Shown here: in pieces, positions 22,100 to 30,456 of the stretch
Layout of the letters: each line of letters starts with the position of its first letter
Numbering within the stretch: position 1 is the stretch's first letter
Position numbers and translations under genes: made by a program
The notes under the pieces: model-generated
The model's input: only the letters and a program-made list of their open reading frames with translations
What the model was told of the DNA's origin: nothing
The model's database searches: none
NCBI RefSeq assembly: GCF_014656095.1
Contig: NZ_BNBT01000073.1
Location: 1-38,568, forward strand
Direction: 5' to 3'
From: Streptomyces longispororuber
GTDB lineage: Bacteria > Actinomycetota > Actinomycetes > Streptomycetales > Streptomycetaceae
Length of the DNA stretch: 38,568 nucleotides

Positions 22100-23107
22100 T
22101 CAGCGCTCGGGCTTGGCGCTCCGCGACATCAACTCCTTGAGCGCCACCATCGGCGGCGTCCCCTCGTGCACGATGCCCACGACCGTCTCCGTGATGGGCA
22201 TGTCGACGCCGTGCCGCCGCGCCAGGTCCAGCACGGACTCGCAGGACTTGACGCCCTCGGCGGTCTGCTTGGTGACCGCGATGGTCTCCTGGAGGGTCAT
22301 GCCCTTGCCGAGGTTGGTGCCGAAGGTGTGATTGCGCGAGAGCGGCGAGGAGCAGGTGGCCACCAGGTCGCCGAGGCCCGCGAGCCCGGAGAACGTCAGC
22401 GGGTCGGCGCCCATGGCGAGCCCGAGCCGGGTGGTCTCGGCGAGGCCGCGCGTGATGAGCGAGCCCTTGGTGTTGTCGCCGAGGCCCATGCCGTCCGCGA
22501 TGCCGACGGCCAGGCCGATGACGTTCTTCACGGCGCCGCCGAGCTCGCAGCCGACCACGTCGGTGTTGGTGTACGGGCGGAAGTACGCGGTGTGGCAGGC
22601 GGCCTGGAGGCGCTGGGCGACGGCCTCGTCGCGGCAGGCGACGACGGAGGCGGCGGGCTGCCGGGCGGCGATCTCACGGGCGAGGTTGGGCCCGGTGACC
22701 ACGGCGACGCGCTCGGCGGCGGCCTTGGTGACGTCCTCGATGACCTCGCTCATCCGCATGGCGGAGCCGAGCTCGACGCCCTTCATCAGGGAGACGAGGA
22801 CGGTGTCGGGCGCGAGCAGCGGCGCCCAGGCGGCCAAATTGGCGCGCAGGGTCTGCGAGGGCACGGCGAGCACGGTGAAGTCGGCGCCGGCGGCGGCCTC
22901 GGCGGGGTCGGTGGTGGCGCGCAGGTTGCGCGGCAGCTCGACGCCCGGCAGGTAGTCGGGGTTCGTGCGGGTGGAGTTGACCGCCTCGGCGAGCTCGGCG
23001 CGGCGGCCCCACAGCGTGACGTCGCAGCCGGCGTCGGCGAGGACCATGCCGAAGGCCGTCCCCCACGAGCCGGATCCGAAGACGGCGGCCTTCAGGGTTC
23101 GGGTCAC
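22100..23107 (-). CDS. gpsA: Glycerol-3-phosphate dehydrogenase [NAD(P)+]
   Basis: GpsA makes sn-glycerol-3-phosphate for phospholipids. The 335-residue protein begins (V)TRTLKAAVFGSGSWGTAFGMVL (dinucleotide-binding motif), followed by VSLMKGVELGS, the catalytic-helix segment GGAVKNVIGLAVGIADG and GLAGLGDLVATCSS. GTG at 23107 overlaps the plsC stop (GTGA), so lipid genes plsC and gpsA are translationally coupled: GpsA supplies the glycerol phosphate, PlsC acylates it. Confidence 0.96.
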   Translation of the reverse strand: MTRTLKAAVFGSGSWGTAFGMVLADAGCDVTLWGRRAELAEAVNSTRTNPDYLPGVELPRNLRATTDPAEAAAGADFTVLAVPSQTLRANLAAWAPLLAPDTVLVSLMKGVELGSAMRMSEVIEDVTKAAAERVAVVTGPNLAREIAARQPAASVVACRDEAVAQRLQAACHTAYFRPYTNTDVVGCELGGAVKNVIGLAVGIADGMGLGDNTKGSLITRGLAETTRLGLAMGADPLTFSGLAGLGDLVATCSSPLSRNHTFGTNLGKGMTLQETIAVTKQTAEGVKSCESVLDLARRHGVDMPITETVVGIVHEGTPPMVALKELMSRSAKPER

Positions 23108-24030
23108 TTGCTCTCCTCCGGACGTCCCTGCTCCGAACTTCCCTGCCCCGCAAGGCCGCTGGGGCCCTCGTCGGCGACGGCGTCCGCCGACGGCTCCGCC
23201 TGGTTCACACCGGGTGCCTGGTTCCCCCCGGGCGCCTGGCCCGCCCCGGGCACCTGGCCCGCCCCGGACGACTGCGCGGCCCGCGCCGTCCGCGCCGTCC
23301 GCGCCGCCTCGCGCCGCTGCGCGATCCGCGCCTCGCGCGGGTCGTAACGCTTCTGCGGGGCCTTCTCCCCGCGCAGCTCCTCCAGGAGCTCGGTGATGGC
23401 CGCCATGATGGCCTCCGTGGCCTCCTTCAGGAGCTCGGGGGTCATCTCCTTGCCGTAGAAGCGCTCCAGGTCCACCGGCTCGCCGACCAGGACGTGGTGG
23501 GTCTTGCGCGGCAGCAGGTGGGGCTTCTTCGCGTACGGCGCGAGCACATGGTTGGCGCCCCACTGGGCCACGGGGAGGACCGGGCACCTGGTCTGGAGGG
23601 CCACGCGGGCGACCCCGGTCTTGCCCGTCATGGGCCACAGGTCCGGGTCGCGGGTGAGGGTGCCCTCGGGGTAGAAGGCGACGCACTCGCCGCGCTCGAC
23701 GGCCTCGATCGCGGCGCGGAACGCGCTGAGCGCGTTGGTCGTCTCGCGGTAGACCGGGATCTGCCCGGTGCCGCGCATGACCGCCCCGACGAAGCCCTTC
23801 CTGAACAGGCCGTGCTTGGCGAGGAAACGCGGAACCCGCCCCGTGTTGTACTGGAAGTGGGCGTACACCAGCGGGTCGAGATACGAATTGTGGTTCACGG
23901 CGGTGATAAAACCGCCGTCGGCCGGGATGTTCTGCATTCCGCGCCAGTCCCGCTTGAACAGAACCAACAGCGGCGGTTTACAGATCACCGCCGCCAAGCG
24001 GTACCAGAAGCCGATTCTGCGGCGGGACAC
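23104..24030 (-). CDS. plsC: 1-acyl-sn-glycerol-3-phosphate acyltransferase
   Basis: The 308-residue protein has the acyltransferase block NHNSYLD (the NHX4D motif), the FYPEGT glycerophosphate-binding motif and VARVALQTRCPVLPVA. PlsC transfers a second acyl chain to make phosphatidic acid at the membrane; a hydrophobic stretch (LAAVICKPPLLVLF) near the N terminus fits membrane association. GTG at 24030 (SRRRIGFWYR) follows a GGAGGAAGG site; ATG at 24048 is an alternative. The C-terminal 80 residues are disordered with GAGQ(V/A)PG-like repeats. Confidence 0.93.
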   Translation of the reverse strand: MSRRRIGFWYRLAAVICKPPLLVLFKRDWRGMQNIPADGGFITAVNHNSYLDPLVYAHFQYNTGRVPRFLAKHGLFRKGFVGAVMRGTGQIPVYRETTNALSAFRAAIEAVERGECVAFYPEGTLTRDPDLWPMTGKTGVARVALQTRCPVLPVAQWGANHVLAPYAKKPHLLPRKTHHVLVGEPVDLERFYGKEMTPELLKEATEAIMAAITELLEELRGEKAPQKRYDPREARIAQRREAARTARTARAAQSSGAGQVPGAGQAPGGNQAPGVNQAEPSADAVADEGPSGLAGQGSSEQGRPEESK

Positions 24031-24238
24031 TCGGACACCTTCCTCCATAGGCCTGGTCGGCCGCACAAGTGTCGCCCCAGGCTGCCGTCCTGTCGAGAAC
24101 ACCGTACGCCCACCCGTCCGCGGCCACCGCTTCCACGCCGCCCCGGCACCGCGCTGACCGGCCATTTCGCGCACCCCGGGCCCCACGGGCCCGCTCCCCA
24201 CGCGCCACAATGGCCCCGACACGAAGGACGGAGCGCCC

Positions 24239-24874
24239 GTGCACTGGACCCTGGTGATACCGCTCAAACCCCTGGCGCGGGCCAAGAGCAGGCTCGCCCC
24301 CACCGCGGGCGACGGGCTGCGGCCCGCGCTCGCCCTGGCCTTCGCCGAGGACACCGTGGCGGCCGCCCTGGCCTGCGCCGCGGTGCGGGATGTGGTGGTC
24401 GTCACGGACGACGCCCGGGCCCGCCGCGAGCTGGCCGCCCTCGGCGCCCGGGGCGTCCCCGACACCCCGGGGGCGGGCCTCAACGCCGCCCTCGCACACG
24501 GCGCGGCCGCCGTGCGCGCGAGCCGCAGCGACGCCGCGGTGGCGGCGCTGAACGCCGATCTGCCCGCTCTTCGCCCCGGTGAATTGGCGCGTGCCCTTGA
24601 GAGCGCCGCCGCATTTCCCCGCGCGTTTCTCCCGGACGCCGAGGGAATCGGCACCACCTTGCTGTGCGCGGCCCCCGGCACGGAATTGCGCCCGCGTTTC
24701 GGCCGCGATTCCCGCGCCCGGCACACGGCGTCCGGTGCCGTGGAACTCCCACTGACCGGTGTGGATTCGGTACGCCAGGACGTGGACACCGGCGACGACC
24801 TGCGGGCCGCGCTCGCCCTCGGGGTGGGCCCGCACACGGCCGCGGCGGCCGCCGGGCTGCTCATCCCGGACTGA
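24239..24874 (+). CDS. cofC: 2-phospho-L-lactate / phosphoenolpyruvate guanylyltransferase
   Basis: The 211-residue nucleotidyltransferase begins (V)HWTLVIPLKPLARAKSRL and has VVVVTDDARARREL, GLNAALAHGA and ALNADLPALRPGEL, with GIGTTLLCA and DVDTGDDL later. This is the CofC/FbiD pattern: guanylylation of a three-carbon acid phosphate in coenzyme F420 synthesis. In actinobacteria the substrate is reported to be phosphoenolpyruvate. GTG at 24239. It is divergent from plsC with a 208-bp gap. No other F420 genes are in the window. Confidence 0.92.
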   Translation: MHWTLVIPLKPLARAKSRLAPTAGDGLRPALALAFAEDTVAAALACAAVRDVVVVTDDARARRELAALGARGVPDTPGAGLNAALAHGAAAVRASRSDAAVAALNADLPALRPGELARALESAAAFPRAFLPDAEGIGTTLLCAAPGTELRPRFGRDSRARHTASGAVELPLTGVDSVRQDVDTGDDLRAALALGVGPHTAAAAAGLLIPD

Positions 24875-24888
24875 GTAGGCTGCTGCGC

Positions 24889-25092
24889 ATGCAGGCGACC
24901 GCGTACACGTACGACTCCGACACCCGCACGGGCAGTGTGCTGCTCGACGACGGCACGCCGGTGCCCTTCGACGCGCCGGCGTTCGACGCGGGCGGGCTGC
25001 GGCTGCTGCGTCCGGGGCAGCGGGTGCGGATCGAGGTGACCGGCGAGGGCGAGGCCCGCCGGATCACGCTGGTGACGCTCCAGACGTTCTGA
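24889..25092 (+). CDS. Small OB-fold-like protein, cold-shock related
   Basis: The 67-residue product (MQATAYTYDSDTRTGSVLLDDGTPVPFD, LLRPGQRVRIEVTG, ITLVTLQTF) has the length and strand pattern of a cold-shock domain, but lacks the usual RNP1 aromatic motif. It is encoded 15 nt after cofC and ends before a strong shared terminator. I recognise it as a conserved actinomycete small protein with no assigned function; RNA or DNA binding is a guess. Confidence 0.7.
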   Translation: MQATAYTYDSDTRTGSVLLDDGTPVPFDAPAFDAGGLRLLRPGQRVRIEVTGEGEARRITLVTLQTF

Positions 25093-25183
25093 GCGGCGGG
25101 CGGACAGTTGCCCGGCCCCGCGCGCGGGGCCCTTCGGGGGGCCGCCCGCTCCCCCGGGGTTCGCCGGGCCCCGCACACGCCGC

Positions 25184-25213
25184 GGGCCGGGCTCCCCCAC
25201 GGGAGCCCGGCCC
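25184..25213. terminator. Perfect bidirectional terminator between OB-like gene and hupS
   Basis: GGGCCGGGCTCCC pairs perfectly with GGGAGCCCGGCCC across a CCAC loop (13-bp stem). It lies 26 nt from the hupS stop and 91 nt after the plus-strand gene. Confidence 0.8.
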
Positions 25214-25239
25214 GGCGCGTGAGTGCCCGGGACCTGCCG

Positions 25240-25968
25240 TCAGCGCTTGCGGGCGGTGGTCTTCTTGGCGGTGGTGGTCTTGCGCGCCGGCGACTTCTTG
25301 GCGGGGGCCTTCTTGGCGGTCGCCTTCTTGGCCGGGGCCTTCTTCGCCGCCGTCTTCTTGGCGGTGGCGGCGGTGGCCTTCTTGGCAGGCGCGGCCTTCT
25401 TCGCCGGGGTCGCCTTCTTCGCCGTGGTGGCCTTCTTGGCCGGCGTGGCCTTCTTGGCGGTGGTGGCCTTCTTCGTCGCCGAGGACGCCGTGGTGGTCTT
25501 CTTCGCCGGTGTGGCCTTCTTCGCGGTGGTGGCCTTCTTCGTCGCCGAGGACGCCGTCGTGGTCTTCTTCGCCGCCGCCTTCTTGGCGGTCGTGGCCTTC
25601 TTGGCCGCGGCCTTCTTGACCGTCGCCGAAGCGCCGCCGGTCAGGCTGCCCTTGGGCGCCTTCTTCACCGCGACATCGTTCTTCGGCAGCTTCTTCGAGC
25701 CGCTCACCAGGTCCTTGAAGCCCTGGCCCGCGCGGAAGCGCGGCACCGAGGTCTTCTTGACCCGCACGCGCTCCCCGGTCTGCGGGTTGCGGGCGTACCG
25801 CGCGGGGCGGTCGACCTTCTCGAACGAGCCGAAGCCGGTGACCGAAACCCGGTCACCGCCGACCACGGCACGGACGATGGCGTCCAGGACCGCGTCGACC
25901 GCGTCGGCGGCCTGCTGCCGGCCGCCGAGCTTGTCGGCAATCGCTTCCACGAGCTGCGCCTTGTTCAC
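25240..25968 (-). CDS. hupS: HU-family nucleoid protein HupS with Lys/Ala-rich tail
   Basis: The first about 95 residues are a DNABII domain (MNKAQLVEAIADKLGG, VTGFGSFEKVDRPARYARNPQTGE, VPRFRAGQGFKDLV). The rest, to residue 242, is a histone H1-like tail of KKAT(T/P)AKK repeats, including a duplicated TTTASSATKKATTAKKATPA block. In Streptomyces HupS compacts spore chromosomes; this fusion of HU with an H1-like tail is a hallmark of the group. It is preceded by an AT-rich promoter region and ended by a strong hairpin. Confidence 0.96.
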   Translation of the reverse strand: MNKAQLVEAIADKLGGRQQAADAVDAVLDAIVRAVVGGDRVSVTGFGSFEKVDRPARYARNPQTGERVRVKKTSVPRFRAGQGFKDLVSGSKKLPKNDVAVKKAPKGSLTGGASATVKKAAAKKATTAKKAAAKKTTTASSATKKATTAKKATPAKKTTTASSATKKATTAKKATPAKKATTAKKATPAKKAAPAKKATAATAKKTAAKKAPAKKATAKKAPAKKSPARKTTTAKKTTARKR

Positions 25969-25989
25969 GTCTTCCCCTTCGGAGACATT

Positions 25990-26060
25990 GCCTGAGCGAA
26001 TGCGCCAGGCTTTTTCGCACGTTAGGCAGATATATACCGCAAATCAAACACGAAACGGGC
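25990..26060 (-). promoter_or_regulatory. AT-rich hupS upstream region with 5' hairpin
   Basis: On the minus strand the AT-rich run GCGGTATATATCTGCC offers a -10 (TATATA), and CGTTTC lies about 17 nt before it. Downstream, 25990-26010 holds an imperfect palindrome (GCCTG and CAGGC around GAGCGAATGCGC) that would be in the hupS leader. AT content this high is unusual for the window. Confidence 0.4.
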
Positions 26061-26086
26061 TAATCACCCTTGTGCCGCAACGCCCT

Positions 26087-26114
26087 GGGCCCTCGGGGAG
26101 TTCCGCGAGGGCCC
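26087..26114. terminator. Hairpin after the small 78-residue gene
   Basis: GGGCCCTCG and CGAGGGCCC form a 9-bp stem with a 10-nt loop. It ends 15 nt before the stop of the minus-strand gene at 26130. Confidence 0.6.
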
Positions 26115-26129
26115 GTTGGGGCTTGCCGC

Positions 26130-26366
26130 TCAGTCGCCTTCGGGGATACGGCCCTCGTCAGCTTCGTCGAGGGACGCCATCAGGCGCTCCAGACGCCTTG
26201 CCGCGTCGGCGAGATCGTGTTTGGCCGCGGCCGTAATGACCAGCAGCTTCCGGGTCAGCGCCATCCGTACGCCCTCCGGGACTTGCAGTGCGCGCACCCG
26301 GGAGTGCGCTTCCTTCAGCCGGTCCGCGACGAGCCCGTAGAGCTCGAGTTGGTCGTCGCGTCCCAT
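26130..26366 (-). CDS. Small conserved hypothetical protein
   Basis: The 78-residue product (MGRDDQLELYGLVADRLKEAHSRVR to LMASLDEADEGRIPEGD) is predicted mostly helical, with charged heptads, no Cys and no export signal. It is encoded between hupS and leuD on the same strand, with its own downstream hairpin. ATG at 26366 is the only good start. I do not recognise a named family; its position next to hupS is conserved in my memory of Streptomyces genomes. Confidence 0.65.
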   Translation of the reverse strand: MGRDDQLELYGLVADRLKEAHSRVRALQVPEGVRMALTRKLLVITAAAKHDLADAARRLERLMASLDEADEGRIPEGD

Positions 26367-26562
26367 GCACCGATTGTGCCATCTGGGGCGAGTTGTCGCC
26401 TCCGCAGGGGGTAACTACCCTCCTCCGCCGCCCTGCTGAGGATACCTGTACCCACTGTGTGCAAGGCTATTTCCGGCCTCTTCTAGCCTACAGTTCAAGG
26501 CAGTTGGGACCACTCGTTCAGGTCAGCAGGGGGCAAAGGGGACCTGGCGGCACCCGGACATA

Positions 26563-26598
26563 GATGTACCCCCAACCGTCCACGATTGGGGGTACATC
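26563..26598. terminator. Terminator of leuCD
   Basis: GATGTACCCCCAA and TTGGGGGTACATC form a perfect 13-bp stem around a 10-nt loop, 38 nt after the leuD stop. The gap 26367-26562 beyond it holds no gene and presumably carries the promoter of the small gene at 26130. Confidence 0.85.
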
Positions 26599-26636
26599 GG
26601 GTGGGGCGCGGCCCGTCCGGCCGCTCGGCGCGGGGG

Positions 26637-27230
26637 TCAGACCTGCGCGGTGCTCGGCTTGTGGGCGGGGCGGCGGGCCTCGTAGGCGGCGATGTCCGCC
26701 TCGTTCCGCAGCGTGATGCTGATGTCGTCCAGGCCGTTGAGCAGCCGCCAGCGGGCGTTCTCGTCGAGCTCGAAGTCCGCCGTGACACCCTGGGCACGAA
26801 CTTGGCGATCGTGCAGGTCAACGGTGATCTCGGCGGTCGGGTCGGCCTCCGTCAGCTCCCACAGCGCGTCCACGGTGCGCTGCTCGAGCACCACGGTGAG
26901 CAGGCCGTTCTTGAGCGAGTTGCCGCGGAAGATGTCGGCGAAGCGGGAGGAGACGACGGCCTTGAAGCCGTAGTTCTGCAGCGCCCAGACCGCGTGCTCG
27001 CGCGAGGAGCCGGTGCCGAAGTCCGGGCCGGCGACCAGGACGGTGGCGCCCTGGCGCTCCGGCCGGTTGAGCACGAACTCGGGGTCCTTGCGCCAGGCCT
27101 CGAAGAGCCCGTCCTCGAAGCCGTCGCGGGTGACCTTCTTCAGCCAGTGGGCGGGGATGATCTGGTCGGTGTCCACGTTGCTGCGGCGCAGCGGGACGGC
27201 CCGGCCGGTGTGCGTGGTGAAGGCTTCCAT
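26637..27230 (-). CDS. leuD: 3-isopropylmalate dehydratase small subunit
   Basis: LeuD forms the swivel domain of isopropylmalate isomerase in leucine synthesis. The 197-residue protein has NVDTDQIIPAHWLKKV, GPDFGTGSSREHAVWAL and SRFADIFRGNSLKNGLL, all conserved active-site segments. It starts 6 nt after the leuC stop, so the subunits are made together. ATG at 27230. Confidence 0.97.
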   Translation of the reverse strand: MEAFTTHTGRAVPLRRSNVDTDQIIPAHWLKKVTRDGFEDGLFEAWRKDPEFVLNRPERQGATVLVAGPDFGTGSSREHAVWALQNYGFKAVVSSRFADIFRGNSLKNGLLTVVLEQRTVDALWELTEADPTAEITVDLHDRQVRAQGVTADFELDENARWRLLNGLDDISITLRNEADIAAYEARRPAHKPSTAQV

Positions 27231-27236
27231 GGCTGA

Positions 27237-28661
27237 TCAGACTCCGGCGGTCGCGGGGGTGTCGGTGAGGTCGGCGGGCGAGGCCAGGCGGCCGGTCACC
27301 GCGGTCGCGGCGGCCACCTGGGGCGAGACCAGATGGGTGCGGCCGCCCTTGCCCTGCCGGCCCTCGAAGTTGCGGTTGGAGGTGGAGGCGGAGCGCTCGC
27401 CGGGCGCGAGTTGGTCGGGGTTCATGCCCAGGCACATCGAGCAGCCCGCGTGCCGCCATTCGGCGCCGGCGGCCGTGAAGACCTTGTCCAGGCCCTCCTC
27501 CACGGCCTGCAGCGCCACCCGTACCGAGCCGGGCACCACCAGCATCCGTACGCCGTCGGCGACTTTGCGGCCCTGGAGCACGGCGGCCGCCGAGCGCAGG
27601 TCCTCGATGCGGCCGTTGGTGCAGGAGCCCACGAAGACGGTGTCGACCCGGATCTCGCGCAGCGGCTGCCCGGCGCTCAACCCCATGTACTCCAGCGCCT
27701 TTTCGGCGGCCAGGCGCTCCGAGGCGTCCTCGTACGAAGCCGGGTCGGGGACGGCGGCGGACAGGGGCAGGCCCTGGCCCGGGTTGGTGCCCCAGGTGAC
27801 GAACGGCGACAGGCTCGCGGCGTCGATGTAGACCTCGGCGTCGAAGACGGCGTCGTCGTCGGTGCGCAGCGTCCTCCAGTAGGCGACGGCGGCGTCCCAG
27901 TCCTCGCCCCGGGGGGCGTGGGCGCGGTCCTTGAGGTAGGCGAACGTGGTCTCGTCCGGCGCGATCATCCCGGCGCGGGCGCCGGCCTCGATGGACATGT
28001 TGCAGATGGTCATGCGGGCCTCCATCGAGAGTTTCTCGATGGCCGGGCCGCGGTACTCGATGACGTAGCCCTGGCCGCCGCCGGTGCCGATCTTCGCGAT
28101 GATGGCGAGGATGAGGTCCTTGGCCGTGACGCCGTCGGGCAGTTCGCCGTCGACGGTGATGGCCATGGTCTTGGGCCGTGCCATCGGCAGGGTCTGGGTC
28201 GCGAGGACGTGCTCCACCTGGGAGGTGCCGATGCCGAACGCCAGCGCGCCGAACGCGCCGTGGGTGGACGTGTGCGAGTCGCCGCAGACGACGGTGGTGC
28301 CCGGCTGGGTCAGCCCGAGCTGCGGTCCCACCACGTGGACGACGCCCTGCTCGACGTCGCCCAGCGGGTGCAGCCGGACGCCGAACTCGGCGCAGTTCTT
28401 GCGCAGCGTCTCGAGCTGCGCGCGCGAGACGGGGTCGGCGATGGGCTTGTCGATGTCGAGGGTGGGGGTGTTGTGATCCTCCGTGGCGATGGTGAGGTCG
28501 AGCCGCCGCACCGTCCGTCCCGCCTGCCGGAGGCCGTCGAACGCCTGCGGGCTGGTCACCTCGTGCAGGAGGTGCAGATCGATGAAGAGGAGGTCGGGCT
28601 CGCCCTCGGCGCGCCGGACGACGTGGTCGTCCCAGACCTTCTCCGCGAGTGTCCTACCCAT
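27237..28661 (-). CDS. leuC: 3-isopropylmalate dehydratase large subunit
   Basis: The 474-residue aconitase-fold protein has the cluster-binding Cys segments VFVGSCTNGRIEDL and AGCSMCLGMNPD, the HEVTSPQAF start region and CGDSHTSTHGAFGALAFGIG. It carries the [4Fe-4S] cluster of isopropylmalate isomerase. ATG at 28661 (MGRTLAEKVW) follows a GGAGGG site. It is divergent from ndgR, whose homologues (NdgR, AreB) control leuCD. Confidence 0.97.
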   Translation of the reverse strand: MGRTLAEKVWDDHVVRRAEGEPDLLFIDLHLLHEVTSPQAFDGLRQAGRTVRRLDLTIATEDHNTPTLDIDKPIADPVSRAQLETLRKNCAEFGVRLHPLGDVEQGVVHVVGPQLGLTQPGTTVVCGDSHTSTHGAFGALAFGIGTSQVEHVLATQTLPMARPKTMAITVDGELPDGVTAKDLILAIIAKIGTGGGQGYVIEYRGPAIEKLSMEARMTICNMSIEAGARAGMIAPDETTFAYLKDRAHAPRGEDWDAAVAYWRTLRTDDDAVFDAEVYIDAASLSPFVTWGTNPGQGLPLSAAVPDPASYEDASERLAAEKALEYMGLSAGQPLREIRVDTVFVGSCTNGRIEDLRSAAAVLQGRKVADGVRMLVVPGSVRVALQAVEEGLDKVFTAAGAEWRHAGCSMCLGMNPDQLAPGERSASTSNRNFEGRQGKGGRTHLVSPQVAAATAVTGRLASPADLTDTPATAGV

Positions 28662-28816
28662 CGCTTTCCCTCCGGCCGGCGGCGCGCGCCGGCCCAACTA
28701 GGAGAATCTGTTCGCCGACGACGTGTCCCCGTATCGCATGCCGGACGTCGGCCGCCTGTCCGTCGGTCCGCGGACCGCTTCTCCAGAGTGGCGGGTTCCT
28801 GGGATTTTTGAACTTG

Positions 28817-28835
28817 CGTTTCACAGAGTGAGACG
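28817..28835. promoter_or_regulatory. Imperfect dyad, candidate NdgR operator
   Basis: CGTTTCA and TGAGACG are inverted with one mismatch around a 5-nt centre. The site lies 13 bp before the ndgR ATG, in the ndgR/leuC divergent gap, where the IclR-type regulator is expected to bind. Confidence 0.5.
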
Positions 28836-28848
28836 CGAGTATCGTTGC

Positions 28849-29565
28849 ATGGACAACTCTAGCGGCGTCGGCGTTCTGGACAAGGCGGCCCTTGTCCTGA
28901 GCGCCCTGGAGTCCGGTCCGGCCACCCTCGCGGGTCTGGTCGCGGCCACGGGGCTCGCACGACCCACGGCGCACAGACTCGCCGTGGCCCTGGAACACCA
29001 CCGGATGGTGGCGCGGGACATGCAGGGCCGTTTCATCCTCGGCCCGCGCCTGGCCGAACTGGCCGCGGCGGCGGGCGAGGACCGCCTGCTCGCGACGGCG
29101 GGACCGGTCCTCACGCACCTGCGGGACGTGACCGGCGAGAGCGCGCAGCTCTACCGCCGCCAGGGCGACATGCGCATCTGCGTGGCCGCGGCGGAGCGCC
29201 TGTCCGGCCTGCGGGACACGGTCCCGGTCGGCTCGACGCTCACCATGAAGGCGGGCTCGTCCGCGCAGATCCTGATGGCCTGGGAGGAGCCGGAGCGGCT
29301 GCACCGGGGCCTGCAGGGCGCGCGGTTCACGGCGACGGCCCTCTCCGGCGTGCGCCGCCGCGGCTGGGCCCAGTCGATCGGCGAGCGGGAGCCGGGCGTC
29401 GCCTCGGTGTCCGCGCCGGTCAGGGGCCCGTCGAACCGCGTGGTGGCCGCCGTGTCGGTCTCCGGCCCCATCGAGCGCCTGACCCGCCACCCGGGCCGCA
29501 TGCACGCCCAAGCGGTGATAGACGCCGCCGGCCGCCTCTCGGACGCCCTGCGCCGCACCAACTGA
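28849..29565 (+). CDS. ndgR: IclR-family regulator NdgR (AreB)
   Basis: The 238-residue protein (MDNSSGVGVLDKAALVLSALES) has the winged helix-turn-helix GLVAATGLARPTAHRLAVALE and the IclR effector domain (VGSTLTMKAGSSAQILMAW, ASVSAPVRGPSNRVVAAVSVSGP). Length and sequence match S. coelicolor NdgR, which binds upstream of leucine and other amino-acid genes and affects antibiotic production. The start is ATG at 28849; an upstream in-frame start would read through the promoter. It is divergent from leuC. Confidence 0.94.
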   Translation: MDNSSGVGVLDKAALVLSALESGPATLAGLVAATGLARPTAHRLAVALEHHRMVARDMQGRFILGPRLAELAAAAGEDRLLATAGPVLTHLRDVTGESAQLYRRQGDMRICVAAAERLSGLRDTVPVGSTLTMKAGSSAQILMAWEEPERLHRGLQGARFTATALSGVRRRGWAQSIGEREPGVASVSAPVRGPSNRVVAAVSVSGPIERLTRHPGRMHAQAVIDAAGRLSDALRRTN

Positions 29566-29780
29566 CCCACCGCCCCCACGCACACCCAGGGAACCGGGCC
29601 CGCCCCAACGCCGCGACGGGCCCGCCTCCTCCCCCTTCCGTACGCTCCCGCCGGGGCGCTCGCGCCCGCGGCACCCCTCCCCCGCCGGGCCCCTCCCGGG
29701 CCGACTCCCGCCCCGGGGCTCCCCACGGCACGCGCACGCCGGGGCGCTCACCCCCAGGCGCCCCTCCCCGGCAGGCCCGG
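29566..29780. other. Convergent gap after ndgR
   Basis: This 215-bp stretch holds no gene. CGGGCCCG occurs twice (near 29597 and 29618) and can pair as a hairpin stem, a possible terminator for ndgR. The rest is C-rich low complexity. Confidence 0.4.
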
Positions 29781-30338
29781 CTACCCCTTCGCCGCGCCCG
29801 CCTCCTCGGCCCCGCCCGCCGCGGCTCCTGCGGTGGCCGCTCCCGACCGGTGCGCGTACCGGTCCTCCGCCCGCTGTCCGCGCCGCTCCACCGGTATCTG
29901 CCCGTGCGCCGCCGCGAGGCCGAAGGCGGGCATGTCCGCGTAGATCGCCTCGTACGCGCCCTCCGGTACGACGTACGCCTCGTGCCAGATGCCCACGTGT
30001 CCGCGCGCCTCACCCGCGCGCTGCTTGCGGTTGACGAGGGCCCACGCCTTGTGGTGGAGCATCCGCGGCGAGTGCGCGTACGCGTACAGCTTCTCCTTCG
30101 ACTCCCAGTACTGGACGACGTAGTAGGTCCGCGGCGACGCCGTCAGCAGCACGTGTCCGAGCAGGCCCAGGCTCCGGTCGCGCGCCAGCTCCCGCAGCAT
30201 GCGCGGCATCGCGCGCAGCACCGGCAGCCAGTGGTGCACGGCCCAGAAGTGGTTGATGCGCACGCCGATGAGCAGCACCACCACCTCGCCCTCGGCGTTC
30301 GCGGTGGTGCGGCCGACGGTGACGGAGTTCCCCGACAT
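29781..30338 (-). CDS. DUF4188 protein
   Basis: The 185-residue protein has the DUF4188 core (VVVLLIGVRINHFWAVHHWLPVL, GLLGHVLLTASPRTYYVVQYWESKEKL, HHKAWALVNRK, GIWHEAYVVP), a dimeric alpha/beta-barrel-type fold related to small monooxygenases. The role is unknown. The C-terminal 40 residues are Ala and Gly rich. ATG at 30338 follows AGGGGG. It is divergent from a MerR regulator with a perfect dyad between them, so it is probably induced through that regulator. Confidence 0.85.
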   Translation of the reverse strand: MSGNSVTVGRTTANAEGEVVVLLIGVRINHFWAVHHWLPVLRAMPRMLRELARDRSLGLLGHVLLTASPRTYYVVQYWESKEKLYAYAHSPRMLHHKAWALVNRKQRAGEARGHVGIWHEAYVVPEGAYEAIYADMPAFGLAAAHGQIPVERRGQRAEDRYAHRSGAATAGAAAGGAEEAGAAKG

Positions 30339-30395
30339 GCATCCCCCTGTCGCTGGGCTCGCCGTACGGGACCGCCGACGGCGAGCACATTGGTG

Positions 30396-30435
30396 AGCGG
30401 CACTATCCGACCACCCATGCTTGGATAGTGCCGCT
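30396..30435. promoter_or_regulatory. Perfect 13-bp dyad, MerR-type operator
   Basis: AGCGGCACTATCC and GGATAGTGCCGCT are exact inverted repeats with a 14-nt spacer. The dyad sits 21 bp before the MerR ATG and 58 bp before the DUF4188 ATG, so one site could control both directions. Confidence 0.7.
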
Positions 30436-30456
30436 ACCCGACGAGAGGCGCAAGGG

